Assembly (NCBI GenBank): GCA_902786245.1
Contig: CADABS010000018.1
Coordinates: forward strand, 1 to 40,701
Source: an uncultured Erysipelotrichaceae bacterium
GTDB lineage: Bacteria > Bacillota_I > Bacilli_A > Erysipelotrichales > Erysipelotrichaceae
Reading direction: 5' to 3'
DNA: 40,701 nucleotides
This document shows, one piece after another, positions 15,805 to 30,132 of the stretch. The position numbers and the translations under genes are program-made. Numbering within the stretch: the stretch's first letter is position 1; each line of letters begins with the position of its first letter. The notes under the pieces were generated by a model. The model was not told where the DNA came from, ran no database searches, and was given only the letters and a program-made list of their open reading frames with translations.

Positions 15805-16731
15805 ATGAGCATTCTGTTTTTTGAAGCGATTGCCAGACCTGCCCTGTGGGGCAATACGCTGGTAAAGAATTATTTCGGATATCATGAAATGCCGGACGGA
15901 ACCGGACAGACCTGGGCGTTCAGCTGCGATGAAAAAGGATCCAATATATGTCAGAGCGGACCGTTCCGGGGCATGACGCTGAAGGAAATCTGGGACTCGC
16001 ACCAGGAACTGTTCCACCGTGAAGGACAGCCGTTCCCGGTGATTATTTCCCTGGTCGGACCGGAGGACAATCTCAGTGTCCAGATCCATCCGGATACAGA
16101 ACTTGCCGCGAAGATCGGCTATCCCATGGGCAAGAATGAAGCATGGTATTTCCTGGACTGCATTCCTGGCGCAAAGATCGTCTATGGCCACAAGGCGGAA
16201 AGCGAAGAGGAATTCCGCAGACTTGCAGCGGAGGACCGCTGGGATGAAATCATCCGGCATCTGCCGGTGAAGAACGGCGACTTTGTCTATACACCGGCAG
16301 GCATGGTCCACGGCGTCGGCAGGGGATGTGTCACCTATGAGATCCAGCAGGCAACTGATGTAACATACAGACTCTATGACTATCACCGTAAAGGCGCAGA
16401 CGGAAAAGAACGCCCGGTGAATTTTGAAGAAGGCATTGCATGTATTTCATCGTACCCGCAGAAATATGAACCGGTGCCTGCACCCGTGACGGAAGAAAAA
16501 GAAGGCGGCACAAAGACCGTATTTATCTCCAATGATTCATTCACAGTCACAAAACTGGAAATTGACGGAACATACACCCTGGATGCGGGTGAATATCAGC
16601 TGGCAACGGTTGTTGCGGGTACCGGAAGAGCAGACGGCATTACGGTATCCATCGGTGACAGTTTCCTGATTCCCTGGGGAGAAGAAACGGTATTTGAAGG
16701 TCAGATGACAATCATGATGACGAGGAACTGA
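15805..16731 (+). CDS. manA: Mannose-6-phosphate isomerase, class I
   Basis: A zinc-dependent phosphomannose isomerase of 308 aa, the short Firmicute type, which interconverts mannose 6-phosphate and fructose 6-phosphate. Zinc ligands are visible: Gln93 and His95 in VQIHPD, Glu112 in KNEAWY and His169 in GMVHGVG. The conserved GxVTYEIQQxTDVTYRLYDY segment follows. ATG 15805 is preferred over the TTG at 15799, because GAGGTG lies 6 nt upstream. It stands directly before a GH1 gene (2 nt gap), suggesting that mannose 6-phosphate or a related aldose phosphate is released from the imported glycoside. Confidence 0.92.
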   Translation: MSILFFEAIARPALWGNTLVKNYFGYHEMPDGTGQTWAFSCDEKGSNICQSGPFRGMTLKEIWDSHQELFHREGQPFPVIISLVGPEDNLSVQIHPDTELAAKIGYPMGKNEAWYFLDCIPGAKIVYGHKAESEEEFRRLAAEDRWDEIIRHLPVKNGDFVYTPAGMVHGVGRGCVTYEIQQATDVTYRLYDYHRKGADGKERPVNFEEGIACISSYPQKYEPVPAPVTEEKEGGTKTVFISNDSFTVTKLEIDGTYTLDAGEYQLATVVAGTGRADGITVSIGDSFLIPWGEETVFEGQMTIMMTRN

Positions 16732-16733
16732 AA

Positions 16734-18149
16734 ATGAGAAAAGACTTTTTATGGGGTGCTGCGACAAGCAATGTACAGTCAGAAGGCGCTTATCTGGAAG
16801 ACGGCAAAGGACTGAATGTCTATGATACTCTGGTCGTTACACCGGAGCCCGGCATTCCGCCGATGTTCTGTTCCACAGATGTTGCAGTGGATCACTATCA
16901 TCATTACAAAGAGGATATCGACCTGATGGCGGAGATGGGATTCAAGGCATACCGTTTTTCAGTCGTCTGGAGCCGGATCAATCCGATGGGTGACGATGAA
17001 CCGAATGAAAAAGGTCTTGCCTATTATGAGGACATGGTCGATTACCTGAATGAAAAAGGCATTGAACCGGTCGTATCCCTTGTCCATTTTGATATGCCGG
17101 ATCATCTGATGCGGAAGTATAACGGTTTCCTGAACAAGCAGGTCATTGAGTTCTATGCCGATCATGTCCGGGCAGTCGTGAACAGACTGAAAGGCAAGGT
17201 CCGCTATTGGCTGACATACAATGAAATCAATCTCTGCACGCATATGCCGGATCTGGTTTCCGGTGTGATCAAGCCGGAAGGCATGTCCGACAGTGAAATG
17301 GGTGCACAGCTGATCGTCAATGTTCTGACTGCCCACAGCCGGGCAGTGGAAATCATCAAGGAAATCGATCCTGCAGCGAAAGCCGGCGGTATGTGCGGTT
17401 CCAGTGCAGTCTATCCGCTGACCTGCAAGCCGGGAGACATGCTGGCAGCCCAGTTCAGAAACCAGATGAATAACTATCTGATGTTCGATGTCATGACCGA
17501 AGGAAAACTGCCGGATTATTTTGTGCAGTATCTGAAAAACAGGAACCTGACACCGGTATTCACCGAAGCAGAACAGGCAGCGGTAAAGCATGCATCAGAG
17601 CTGATCGATTATCTGGCATTCTCGTATTACCAGAGCTCCGTTGCGGCGGACTTTGAAGATATTACGGACCCTGTCGCAAAAGAAGATGCGATCCTGAAGG
17701 ATACAAGAAGACTCAGGAATCCGAATCTGTCAGCTAATGAATGGGGATGGCAGATCGATGCGGACGGTCTGCGCTACTTCCTGAAGGAAATGCATGACCG
17801 CTATCATAAGCCGCTGTTTATTGTGGAAAACGGCATCGGCAGAGACGAGACGCTTGCGGATGGAAAAGTATATGACGATGAGAGAATCGCATATCATGCA
17901 AAGCATATTGCCGCACTGAAACAGGCAGTGGAATATGATGGAGTCGATCTGATCGGATACCTGGCATGGAGCCCGTTTGATTTCCTTTCCTCGCATAAAG
18001 AAATCAGAAAGAGATACGGTTTTGTCTATGTCAACCGGACCTTCGATGATCTGCTGGATCTGAAGAGATACCGCAAGAAGTCATTCTTCTGGTACCAGAA
18101 GGTGATCCGCACCAACGGCGAAGACCTGGCAGACGATATTGCATACTAG
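16734..18149 (+). CDS. GH1 6-phospho-beta-glycosidase (copy 1)
   Basis: A GH1 retaining glycosidase of 471 aa with a single (beta/alpha)8 barrel, cytoplasmic. The acid/base is Glu164 in TYNEIN and the nucleophile Glu365 in IVENGIG. The glycon-binding His is present (His118 in HFDMP). The C-terminal SSHKEIRKRYGF supplies the Ser...Lys-Arg-Tyr set that holds the 6-phosphate, so the substrate should be a PTS-phosphorylated beta-glycoside. It lacks the longer N-terminal insertion seen in the other GH1 genes here. The gene begins 2 nt after the manA stop and is followed within 9 nt by deoC: one operon. Confidence 0.92.
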   Translation: MRKDFLWGAATSNVQSEGAYLEDGKGLNVYDTLVVTPEPGIPPMFCSTDVAVDHYHHYKEDIDLMAEMGFKAYRFSVVWSRINPMGDDEPNEKGLAYYEDMVDYLNEKGIEPVVSLVHFDMPDHLMRKYNGFLNKQVIEFYADHVRAVVNRLKGKVRYWLTYNEINLCTHMPDLVSGVIKPEGMSDSEMGAQLIVNVLTAHSRAVEIIKEIDPAAKAGGMCGSSAVYPLTCKPGDMLAAQFRNQMNNYLMFDVMTEGKLPDYFVQYLKNRNLTPVFTEAEQAAVKHASELIDYLAFSYYQSSVAADFEDITDPVAKEDAILKDTRRLRNPNLSANEWGWQIDADGLRYFLKEMHDRYHKPLFIVENGIGRDETLADGKVYDDERIAYHAKHIAALKQAVEYDGVDLIGYLAWSPFDFLSSHKEIRKRYGFVYVNRTFDDLLDLKRYRKKSFFWYQKVIRTNGEDLADDIAY

Positions 18150-18158
18150 GAGGCAGAT

Positions 18159-20241
<2,083 letters not shown>

Positions 20242-20245
20242 AGTG

Positions 20246-20273
20246 CCGGAGGTGTAAGCATCTCCGGTTTTTT
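20246..20273 (+). terminator. Terminator of the manA-GH1-deoC-GH1 operon
   Basis: A 9-bp stem (CCGGAGGTG at 20246-20254 less one G-U pair, with CATCTCCGG at 20259-20267), a 4-nt loop and six T residues. Confidence 0.88.
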
Positions 20274-20309
20274 GATAAAATGAGAATACATAAAGGATGG
20301 TAAACAATC

Positions 20310-21064
20310 ATGTGGAACAGTTTTCAGACCGGCAGATACGGAGGTATGATTGCCGAGACTATGACCCTGCAGAATCGTCTCCCGGTGTATTATTCACGTC
20401 CCCTGGGCATTGAAAAATATCCGTCCATCGTTCTGATCCCGCATATGCCGGGATGGGATGAATGGTGCAGAGAGACAGCCCGCAGATTTACCGAACACGG
20501 CTATGGTGTTGTGTGCCCGAACATCTATTACCGGGCCGGAGAAGGAACACCTTCTGAAGTCGCAAAGAGATCGATGGAGGCTGGCGGCCAATATGACAGC
20601 GATGTCATGGCGGATACGAAAGACTGTCTGGACTTCCTGAAGACACAGAGCACTTCCAACGGAAAAGTCGGTGTCATCGGCATGTGCTCGGGCGGCAGAC
20701 ATGCATTCCTTGCGGCATGCACGGTCGAAGGATTCGATGCGGCAGTCGACTGCTGGGGCGGCGGTGTCGTCCAGGCGGAATCTTCTCTGAAACCGCAGCA
20801 GCCGGTATCTCCCCATACATATACGGAAAAGCTGCAGATCCCTCTGCTCGGCATTTTCGGCAATGAGGACAAACGCCCGGATACTGCGGAGGTGGATGCG
20901 CTGGAAGCGGAACTGAAGAAATACGGCAAGGATTATGAATTCCACCGTTATGACGGCGCAGGCCACGGCATCTGGTATTACGACAGACCGATGTACCGTC
21001 AGGAACAGGCAATGGATTCTTTCAATAAGGTCATTGCATTCTTTGACAGGAACCTGAAAGAATA

Positions 21065-21065
<1 letters not shown>
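20310..21065 (+). CDS. Dienelactone hydrolase family protein
   Basis: An alpha/beta hydrolase of 251 aa, cytoplasmic. The nucleophile elbow is GMCSGG with Cys126, typical of dienelactone hydrolases rather than the Ser of common esterases. The other triad members are likely Asp187 (GNEDKRPD) and His219 (GAGHG). It should hydrolyse an ester or lactone; the substrate is unknown. AAAGGATGG precedes the ATG. The stop codon overlaps the ATG of the next gene (TAATG), so it is translationally coupled to the radical SAM gene and the GH1 after it. A deacylating or lactone-opening step in glycoside breakdown is a reasonable inference. Confidence 0.85.
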
Positions 21066-23795
<2,730 letters not shown>

Positions 23796-23811
23796 GCGGC
23801 TGACAGGAGTC

Positions 23812-24869
23812 TTAAATGATGCTGTCTGCAAAATACCCTTCGGAATGAAGAAGTCTGAAGGACTCTGACAAGTATGCATATGCGACAGGATCTGCATTAC
23901 GGATGTACGAGATTTTCTTTGCACCTTTCATCTGGAACTGAATGGCTCTGTAAGGTTCTGCATCTGTAATTCTCTGGATACCGTTTTGCTCCGTCAGAAT
24001 ACAAGAGGCCAGATACATGACATAACAAGTCATGATACCGGCGTTCTCGCCATTGATTTTTCCCCGAAATACATGACCTTGGATTGCGTTGATTCCTGTC
24101 AGGAAATTCTGGTAGTCATCCGGTCTGATTGCTCCCCGTGCCATGATGCAGATACAGCTTTCAATAGTGTCAATAAGGACATCTTGAGCAGAACAGCTAA
24201 GGCCGCGGTAACCCATCTCAATCTGTACGATCTCACGATAAACTGATGCGGTCATCTGGAAGTTATCCATTTCCTGAAACAACGTCCAGCAGTCAAGCAT
24301 CTGCTTAATGATTTCCAGTTCTTTATTTTTCCCGAAAGGAATCCCGGTCGTGTGAGGAGCAAAAGCAGTCAGTTTGTCACCCAAAATACAGTTTTTGTCA
24401 GGAACGGTGACAAGAAGAGCTTCGCCTTCATTGATAAGTAAGCTGCTTTGAATAGGCTTCTCTGTAACTGTTTTATATGGGTTATGTTCAAATACAATAT
24501 CCAGGAGAATGGTAAATTCTTTGATGATCCGAGGCGACAGGAAGTGAAAACGGAAATGCCGTTATTGCTCTTGCGGACATGCTCTTCGACACTGAGAAAC
24601 GGGAAAATTGTTCCGGCGCGCTGAATGTAATTATCCACATCTGTCCCCGGTTCGACAATGATATCAATATCCGTGCTTAACCGCTGCGGCTCATTGAGCA
24701 AAAGAAGCAGGGAAGTTCCGCCTTTAAAAATAAACGGAAGACCAGTGCTTCGGATTGCCTCCAGCAGTCCGAAAGCAAAAACAGTTCTTTCTAAAACTGA
24801 TGGATCAGCACCGGTTTTTTCCCACAGTCCATTGATATATGATTTCGTGAAGTTTTTCTGTGCCAGCAT
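23812..24869 (-). pseudogene. AbiEii-like nucleotidyltransferase toxin, frameshifted
   Basis: A type IV toxin-antitoxin toxin of the AbiEii/DUF1814 family, about 350 codons. The N-terminal part (start 24869) has the nucleotidyltransferase signature FKGGTSLLLLLNEP followed by STDIDIIVEP. Near 24558-24565 the frame is lost: the first frame continues with unrelated residues to 24369. Reading one frame over from that point restores the family sequence (RHFRFHF, then GDKLTAFAPHTTGIPF) down to 23812. A one-base deletion explains this; the site is not a homopolymer. The two halves together match the usual length. The toxin is therefore probably inactive. It starts 11 nt after the antitoxin stop. Confidence 0.82.
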
Positions 24870-24880
24870 TTCTGTTCCCC

Positions 24881-25603
24881 TTAATGCAGTACTTCTTCGA
24901 GAAACCGGATTATTTCTTTTTCTCTGTTCCTGCGCCGTGCATACCGGAGCATCCTTATGCGGTCTATCCTGTACTTTTCAAATGCCTGTTCCACAATGGA
25001 TGAATATTCTTCTCTGCTGTATGTACTTCTGATCAGTTTGTCGCAATAGATATCCACGAGCAGTTTCTCAATCGTCATTGAATGCGGATCTGACACCTGC
25101 ATCGGTGCCTCGGACACCAGACTGGTTACCACGATCACATTCTTTGTCCAATACAGATCAAAATCCTTTTTTGCCGGCTTCAGCATAACATTCCTGTATC
25201 CTGCATCCTGCAGAGACCGGAAAACAAAAGAAGCAATATCTTTTTCTGCCTGAATGAAAATTGTATTCTGTGCCACTAAATGGTTCAGAAATTCATTCAT
25301 CAGAACAGTCTCAAAAACAGTAAAAGCTATATATGGATACTTCTCGGTTAACTGATTCTTTATTGTCACTGCCAGTTCTGAATAATCCGGTAAATAAACA
25401 GGTCTGGTCTTCCCTGCCGGCATCATATACTGGTCATATCCGGTTCGGATAATTTCTCCGGACTTTAGCATTTCTCCTAATTTCCACTGACAGGAACCGC
25501 TGCTGTATTCGGGAGAGTCTTCACGGATCAGTGATATTATCTGCTGTCTCGAGTAGACGGTATCTGTTTTCATATTTGATTTAGCGTCTTTATTATGAAA
25601 CAT
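24881..25603 (-). CDS. AbiEi-like antitoxin (winged-helix protein)
   Basis: A protein of 240 aa preceding the AbiEii-like toxin, as in AbiE systems, where AbiEi represses the operon and neutralises the toxin. The N-terminus contains a winged-helix-like region (TVYSRQQIISLIREDSPEYS, then KLGEMLKSGEIIRTG) and the rest an AbiEi-type domain ending in a strongly basic helix (RMLRYARRRNREKEI). The start at 25603 is chosen because AAGGAGGGAG lies just upstream; an in-frame ATG at 25636 would precede it. The frame is intact although the toxin is broken. Family assignment rests on gene order and partial motifs. Confidence 0.7.
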   Translation of the reverse strand: MFHNKDAKSNMKTDTVYSRQQIISLIREDSPEYSSGSCQWKLGEMLKSGEIIRTGYDQYMMPAGKTRPVYLPDYSELAVTIKNQLTEKYPYIAFTVFETVLMNEFLNHLVAQNTIFIQAEKDIASFVFRSLQDAGYRNVMLKPAKKDFDLYWTKNVIVVTSLVSEAPMQVSDPHSMTIEKLLVDIYCDKLIRSTYSREEYSSIVEQAFEKYRIDRIRMLRYARRRNREKEIIRFLEEVLH

Positions 25604-25624
25604 TGATTCTCCCTCCTTATATAT

Positions 25625-25716
25625 CGGCAATTTCAATGATATTTGCCGATGTATATATTATCATCAGACTGTACATATGGCAATATACATATCGGCAAAT
25701 ATTATAAATATTGCCG
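25625..25716 (-). promoter_or_regulatory. AbiE-like module promoter flanked by two identical-geometry operators
   Basis: Minus-strand promoter: -35 TTGCCA (25678-25683) and -10 TAATAT (25655-25660), 17 bp apart. On either side lies the same inverted repeat, CGGCAA-N12-TTGCCG: 25625-25648 (over the start point) and 25693-25716 (upstream of -35). AbiEi proteins are known to repress their own operons through paired inverted repeats, and this layout fits. Confidence 0.75.
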
Positions 25717-25771
25717 GTGTGTATACGAAGGAACAAGGTCAGACATCAATTATCCTGAAACGGCAGGAAAA

Positions 25772-25879
25772 GGAAGAACTGTAATGAATATTCATGCTTT
25801 ATCTGAAAACTATGGAATCAGAAAACTGAAGGAAGAAGATATACCTCTGATACTGGATGTATGTCTGGGCAATCCGCAG
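25772..25879 (+). repeat. Direct repeat, right copy (with 23688-23795)
   Basis: The right-hand copy of the 108-bp imperfect direct repeat. It begins with the 15 nt shared with the end of GH1 copy 3 and covers the first codons of the complete GNAT gene. Confidence 0.8.
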
Positions 25880-26281
25880 TTTTACCTGTATACACAAGCG
25901 AAACCGGAAGAGGAGAATATTCGGTATGATATGCAGGCGCTCCCTCCGGGAAAGCAGATACAGGATAAGTACTATATCGGTTTCTTCAAAGAGGACCGGC
26001 TGTATGCAATCATGGATCTGATCGGCGGCTATCCGGATGAACAGACGGCATTCATCGGTTTCTTCATGATGCATGCGCAGTATTCCGGAAAAGGGTTGGG
26101 TTCAGAGTTGATCCGGGAAGTATGCAGTGCATTGAAAAAAGAAGGTTTTGCAAAGATCCGTTTATGTATCAATGACGGCAATCCCCAGTCCTTTCATTTC
26201 TGGACCAAGAACGGTTTTGTGCCTTTGAAAAAGGTACAGCGGGATGACGGTACGGTCATACTTGCAGAAAAAGTATTATAA
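25784..26281 (+). CDS. GNAT family N-acetyltransferase
   Basis: A GCN5-related acetyltransferase of 165 aa. The acetyl-CoA-binding motif A is seen in FFMMHAQYSGKGLGSELIR (the Q/R-x-x-G-x-G/A pattern) with the preceding beta strand AFIGF; motif B follows in FAKIRLCINDGNPQSFHFW. The substrate is unknown. The start at 25784 is preferred over the far upstream ATG 25643, because the truncated copy at 23700 has the same start and the region upstream is the toxin-antitoxin control region. It ends at a hairpin shared with the opposing gene. Confidence 0.85.
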   Translation: MNIHALSENYGIRKLKEEDIPLILDVCLGNPQFYLYTQAKPEEENIRYDMQALPPGKQIQDKYYIGFFKEDRLYAIMDLIGGYPDEQTAFIGFFMMHAQYSGKGLGSELIREVCSALKKEGFAKIRLCINDGNPQSFHFWTKNGFVPLKKVQRDDGTVILAEKVL

Positions 26282-26282
26282 A

Positions 26283-26300
26283 AAGCAGCGACCGCTGCTT
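26283..26300. terminator. Bidirectional hairpin between GNAT and the minus-strand gene
   Basis: AAGCAGC/GCTGCTT (26283-26289 and 26294-26300) with a 4-nt loop. On the minus strand it is followed by TTTTAT and works well as a terminator; on the plus strand the T-run is weak. Confidence 0.65.
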
Positions 26301-26841
26301 AATGTTTCTGTGCACTTTCTGATGCCTGTTCCATCAGGAAGTCTTTTTCTTTCAGTGCCATCTTCAGGGCTGTATAGATCTTGGATGCACAGTCGCTCAT
26401 CATCGCCTGATTCTGCGACAGGGTGCTGTCAAAAAGTTCCGGGAATTTTCCGGTCATGACCGCAAGTCTGGCAAACTCATCAGCGATTTCTTTGTAATCT
26501 TCTTCTTTCATATGATGGATATGCATGTCAGATACCAGGGCGACCATCGGCTTTACATCGATATCGGTCCATTCTGCGGTCAGGTCTTTTCCTCGGGGAA
26601 TGTTGAATGTGACAGTGGAGATCATCTTCGCCTTGGTGAAGACACCGCCGTTGATGATGTCATGAAGATATTTATTCATCGTTTCGGAAACGATGGCACG
26701 CGCTGTGTTCAGATCTGCCGGGCATTTCTTCTCAAGCGGGCTGCGGATGATGGTTACCGTCAGTCCTTTCGCAATCGTTTTGAGATCGCTGTCTTTGACA
26801 TTGTCCAGATCAAATCCGCTGAATAAGTCAATCAGTTCCAT
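26299..26841 (-). CDS. Hypothetical soluble protein
   Basis: A protein of 180 aa that I do not recognise. It has no signal peptide or membrane segment and is rich in charged helices, with a Met/His patch (SDMHIHHMKEEDYKEI, about residues 104-119). GGGAGGT lies 5 nt before the ATG, so translation is well supported. It is transcribed on its own, opposite the GNAT gene and divergent from the GH4 gene. A CCTGTA-N6-TACAGG repeat (26853-26870) followed by six T residues lies between it and the GH4 gene and might be an operator or weak terminator. No function can be assigned. Confidence 0.7.
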   Translation of the reverse strand: MELIDLFSGFDLDNVKDSDLKTIAKGLTVTIIRSPLEKKCPADLNTARAIVSETMNKYLHDIINGGVFTKAKMISTVTFNIPRGKDLTAEWTDIDVKPMVALVSDMHIHHMKEEDYKEIADEFARLAVMTGKFPELFDSTLSQNQAMMSDCASKIYTALKMALKEKDFLMEQASESAQKH

Positions 26842-26944
26842 GGAATTACCTCCCTGTACAATATTACAGGTTTTTTCTCAGTAAGCAAATCCGCAGCCGG
26901 ATGCGGTACAGATAAGGTAAAGTAAAAGTACAGGAGACAGAGCG

Positions 26945-28387
26945 ATGGAATATCTTAATGGAAATACAGTAAAAGATATTCAGATTGCCTATATCGGCGG
27001 CGGTTCAAGAGGCTGGGCATGGACATTCATGACGGATCTGGCAATGGATGACAGTATCAGCGGGACGATCCGGCTGTACGATATCGATCAGGAAGCGGCG
27101 CTGCGCAATGAGAAGATCGGCAATCATCTGATGGGAAGAAAAGAGGCACCCGGCAGCTGGGTGTTTGAAACAAAGAACAGTCTGAAAGAGGCATTGACGG
27201 GTGCGGATTTCGTTGTGATTTCGATCCTGCCGGGAACGTTTGATGAGATGGAATCCGATGTCCATATGCCGGAAAGACTGGGCATTTATCAGTCGGTCGG
27301 CGATACTACCGGACCCGGCGGAATGATCCGGGTGCTGCGGGCAATTCCGATGTTTATTGAAATCGCCGAAGCGATCAAAGCATATGCACCGGACGCATGG
27401 GTGATCAACTATACCAATCCGATGTCTCTGCTGGTAAAGACGCTGTATGAAGTCTATCCGGAAATCAAGGCATTCGGGTGCTGCCATGAAGTCTTCGGCA
27501 CCCAGAAGGTACTGAAGGGAATCTTTGAGCGGGAAACAGGCGAGAAGGTATCCGACTGGCATGATGTCATGGTCAATGTTGTGGGCATCAATCATTTTAC
27601 CTGGTTTACGGAAGCTTCCTGCTATGGCAGAGATCTGTTTCCGATATACAGGAAGTATATCGCAGAGCACTTCGAAGAAGGATATATCGCAGATGATGCA
27701 TCGAAGAGCTGGGACTGGATGGATGATGTATTTGCCTGCCGGCACAGAGTCAAGATGGATCTGTTCAGCCGCTATGGAGCGGTTGCGGCAGCCGGCGACA
27801 GACATCTGGCGGAGTTCATGCCCGGGAATACATATCTGAATGATCCCGATACAGCCCGTTCATGGCTGTTCTCTCTGACACCGGTATCCTGGCGGAAAAA
27901 CGATCTGCAGCGGCGGCTTGCCCGCAGTCAGAGACTTCTGAACAATGAAGAGGAAATCCCGCTGGAGCCGACCGGGGAAGAAGGGATCCTGCTGATCAAG
28001 GCGCTGCTGGGTCTGACCAGGGTCGTATCCAATGTCAATATTCCGAATACTTTCGGACAGATTCCGAATCTTCCGGCAGATGCCATTGTCGAAACCAATG
28101 CGGTATTCAGCCGTGACAGCGTCCGTCCGATCATGGCCGGCGCATTGGCAGAGGAACTGTATGCACTGATCATTCCGCATGTGGAAAACCATGCACGGAT
28201 CTATGAAGCTGCAGCCGGCATCCTGCAGGGAAAGAACAGAGAGGAATGCATTGCACTGGTGGTGCAGTCGTTTATGAATGATCCGCTGGTGAAAGGACAT
28301 CATCCTTCCGAAGAAGATATTGATGTGCTTGTCAGAGATATGATTCAGGCAACGATGAAATATCTGCCTGCACAGTGGGCTGAATAA
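26945..28387 (+). CDS. GH4 alpha-galacturonidase (LplD-like)
   Basis: A GH4 glycosidase of 480 aa, which uses NAD+ and a divalent metal in an oxidation-elimination mechanism. The NAD-binding loop IAYIGGGSRGWA is at the N-terminus. The metal Cys is in CHEV (Cys180-Val183), the motif reported for alpha-galacturonidases such as Bacillus LplD, unlike the CHS or CN motifs of other GH4 enzymes. The metal His is His217 in GINHFTW. Other segments (SVGDTTGPGG, FGTQK, AAGDRHLAEF) also resemble LplD. It should cleave alpha-linked galacturonic acid from short oligomers without needing a 6-phosphate, so it hints at pectin fragments. CAGGAGA precedes the ATG. Confidence 0.88.
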   Translation: MEYLNGNTVKDIQIAYIGGGSRGWAWTFMTDLAMDDSISGTIRLYDIDQEAALRNEKIGNHLMGRKEAPGSWVFETKNSLKEALTGADFVVISILPGTFDEMESDVHMPERLGIYQSVGDTTGPGGMIRVLRAIPMFIEIAEAIKAYAPDAWVINYTNPMSLLVKTLYEVYPEIKAFGCCHEVFGTQKVLKGIFERETGEKVSDWHDVMVNVVGINHFTWFTEASCYGRDLFPIYRKYIAEHFEEGYIADDASKSWDWMDDVFACRHRVKMDLFSRYGAVAAAGDRHLAEFMPGNTYLNDPDTARSWLFSLTPVSWRKNDLQRRLARSQRLLNNEEEIPLEPTGEEGILLIKALLGLTRVVSNVNIPNTFGQIPNLPADAIVETNAVFSRDSVRPIMAGALAEELYALIIPHVENHARIYEAAAGILQGKNREECIALVVQSFMNDPLVKGHHPSEEDIDVLVRDMIQATMKYLPAQWAE

Positions 28388-28402
28388 GCATGTATTGAAA
28401 AG

Positions 28403-28427
28403 ATCAGATATCACGGTATCTGATTTT
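28403..28427 (+). terminator. Terminator after the GH4 gene
   Basis: ATCAGATA/TATCTGAT (28403-28410 and 28417-28424) with a 6-nt loop, followed by TTT. It is modest in strength. Confidence 0.6.
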
Positions 28428-28502
28428 CTATTCTGTGGCCTTACGAATGACACGGAAATGTCAGATTGCACAGGATGAATCGGCTATGATGAAACTGAAT
28501 AA

Positions 28503-29978
<1,476 letters not shown>

Positions 29979-29979
29979 G

Positions 29980-30014
29980 AATCAAGCCATGCACAGCAGG
30001 ATCCTGACTGAAAT
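29980..30014 (+). repeat. 3' flank repeat, first copy (with 32218-32252)
   Basis: Starting 1 nt after the stop codon, about 35 bp match the sequence after the paralogous GH1 gene at 30765; the first 23 or more bases, beginning AATCAAGCCATGC, are identical. It marks the end of a duplicated unit. Confidence 0.75.
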
Positions 30015-30035
30015 GGCAGGCCTTTGACAATCCGG

Positions 30036-30064
30036 TTGCGTGTGTCCTTTGAAATGATTATAAT
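30036..30064 (+). promoter_or_regulatory. queT promoter
   Basis: -35 TTGCGT (30036-30041) and a perfect -10 TATAAT (30059-30064) with 17-bp spacing. Transcription would begin near 30070, at the start of the structured leader. Confidence 0.65.
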
Positions 30065-30124
30065 GGTTCTCGCGGCATTGCCCGCCGTCGGTAGCGGCTA
30101 CCCGACGTTAACCAAAATAAGGAG
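30065..30124 (+). promoter_or_regulatory. Structured leader of queT, candidate preQ1 riboswitch
   Basis: The leader can fold into a three-way shape: outer GGTT/AACC (30065-30068 and 30110-30113), inner GCGG/CCGC (30072-30075 and 30082-30085) and CGTCGG/CCGACG (30086-30091 and 30102-30107). The last hairpin plus its A-rich tail running into AAGGAG looks much like a type I preQ1 aptamer: a short stem, a 10-nt loop, GTTAACCAAAATAAGG. Such RNAs commonly stand before queT and hide the ribosome binding site when preQ1 binds. The exact class is not settled by eye. Confidence 0.6.
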
Positions 30125-30132
30125 ATTTTTAA

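Noticed and set aside
24369-24869. A separate short gene for the N-terminal half of the AbiEii-like toxin
   Set aside because: Its last 60 residues match nothing, while the other frame continues the family sequence; it is one gene with a frameshift.
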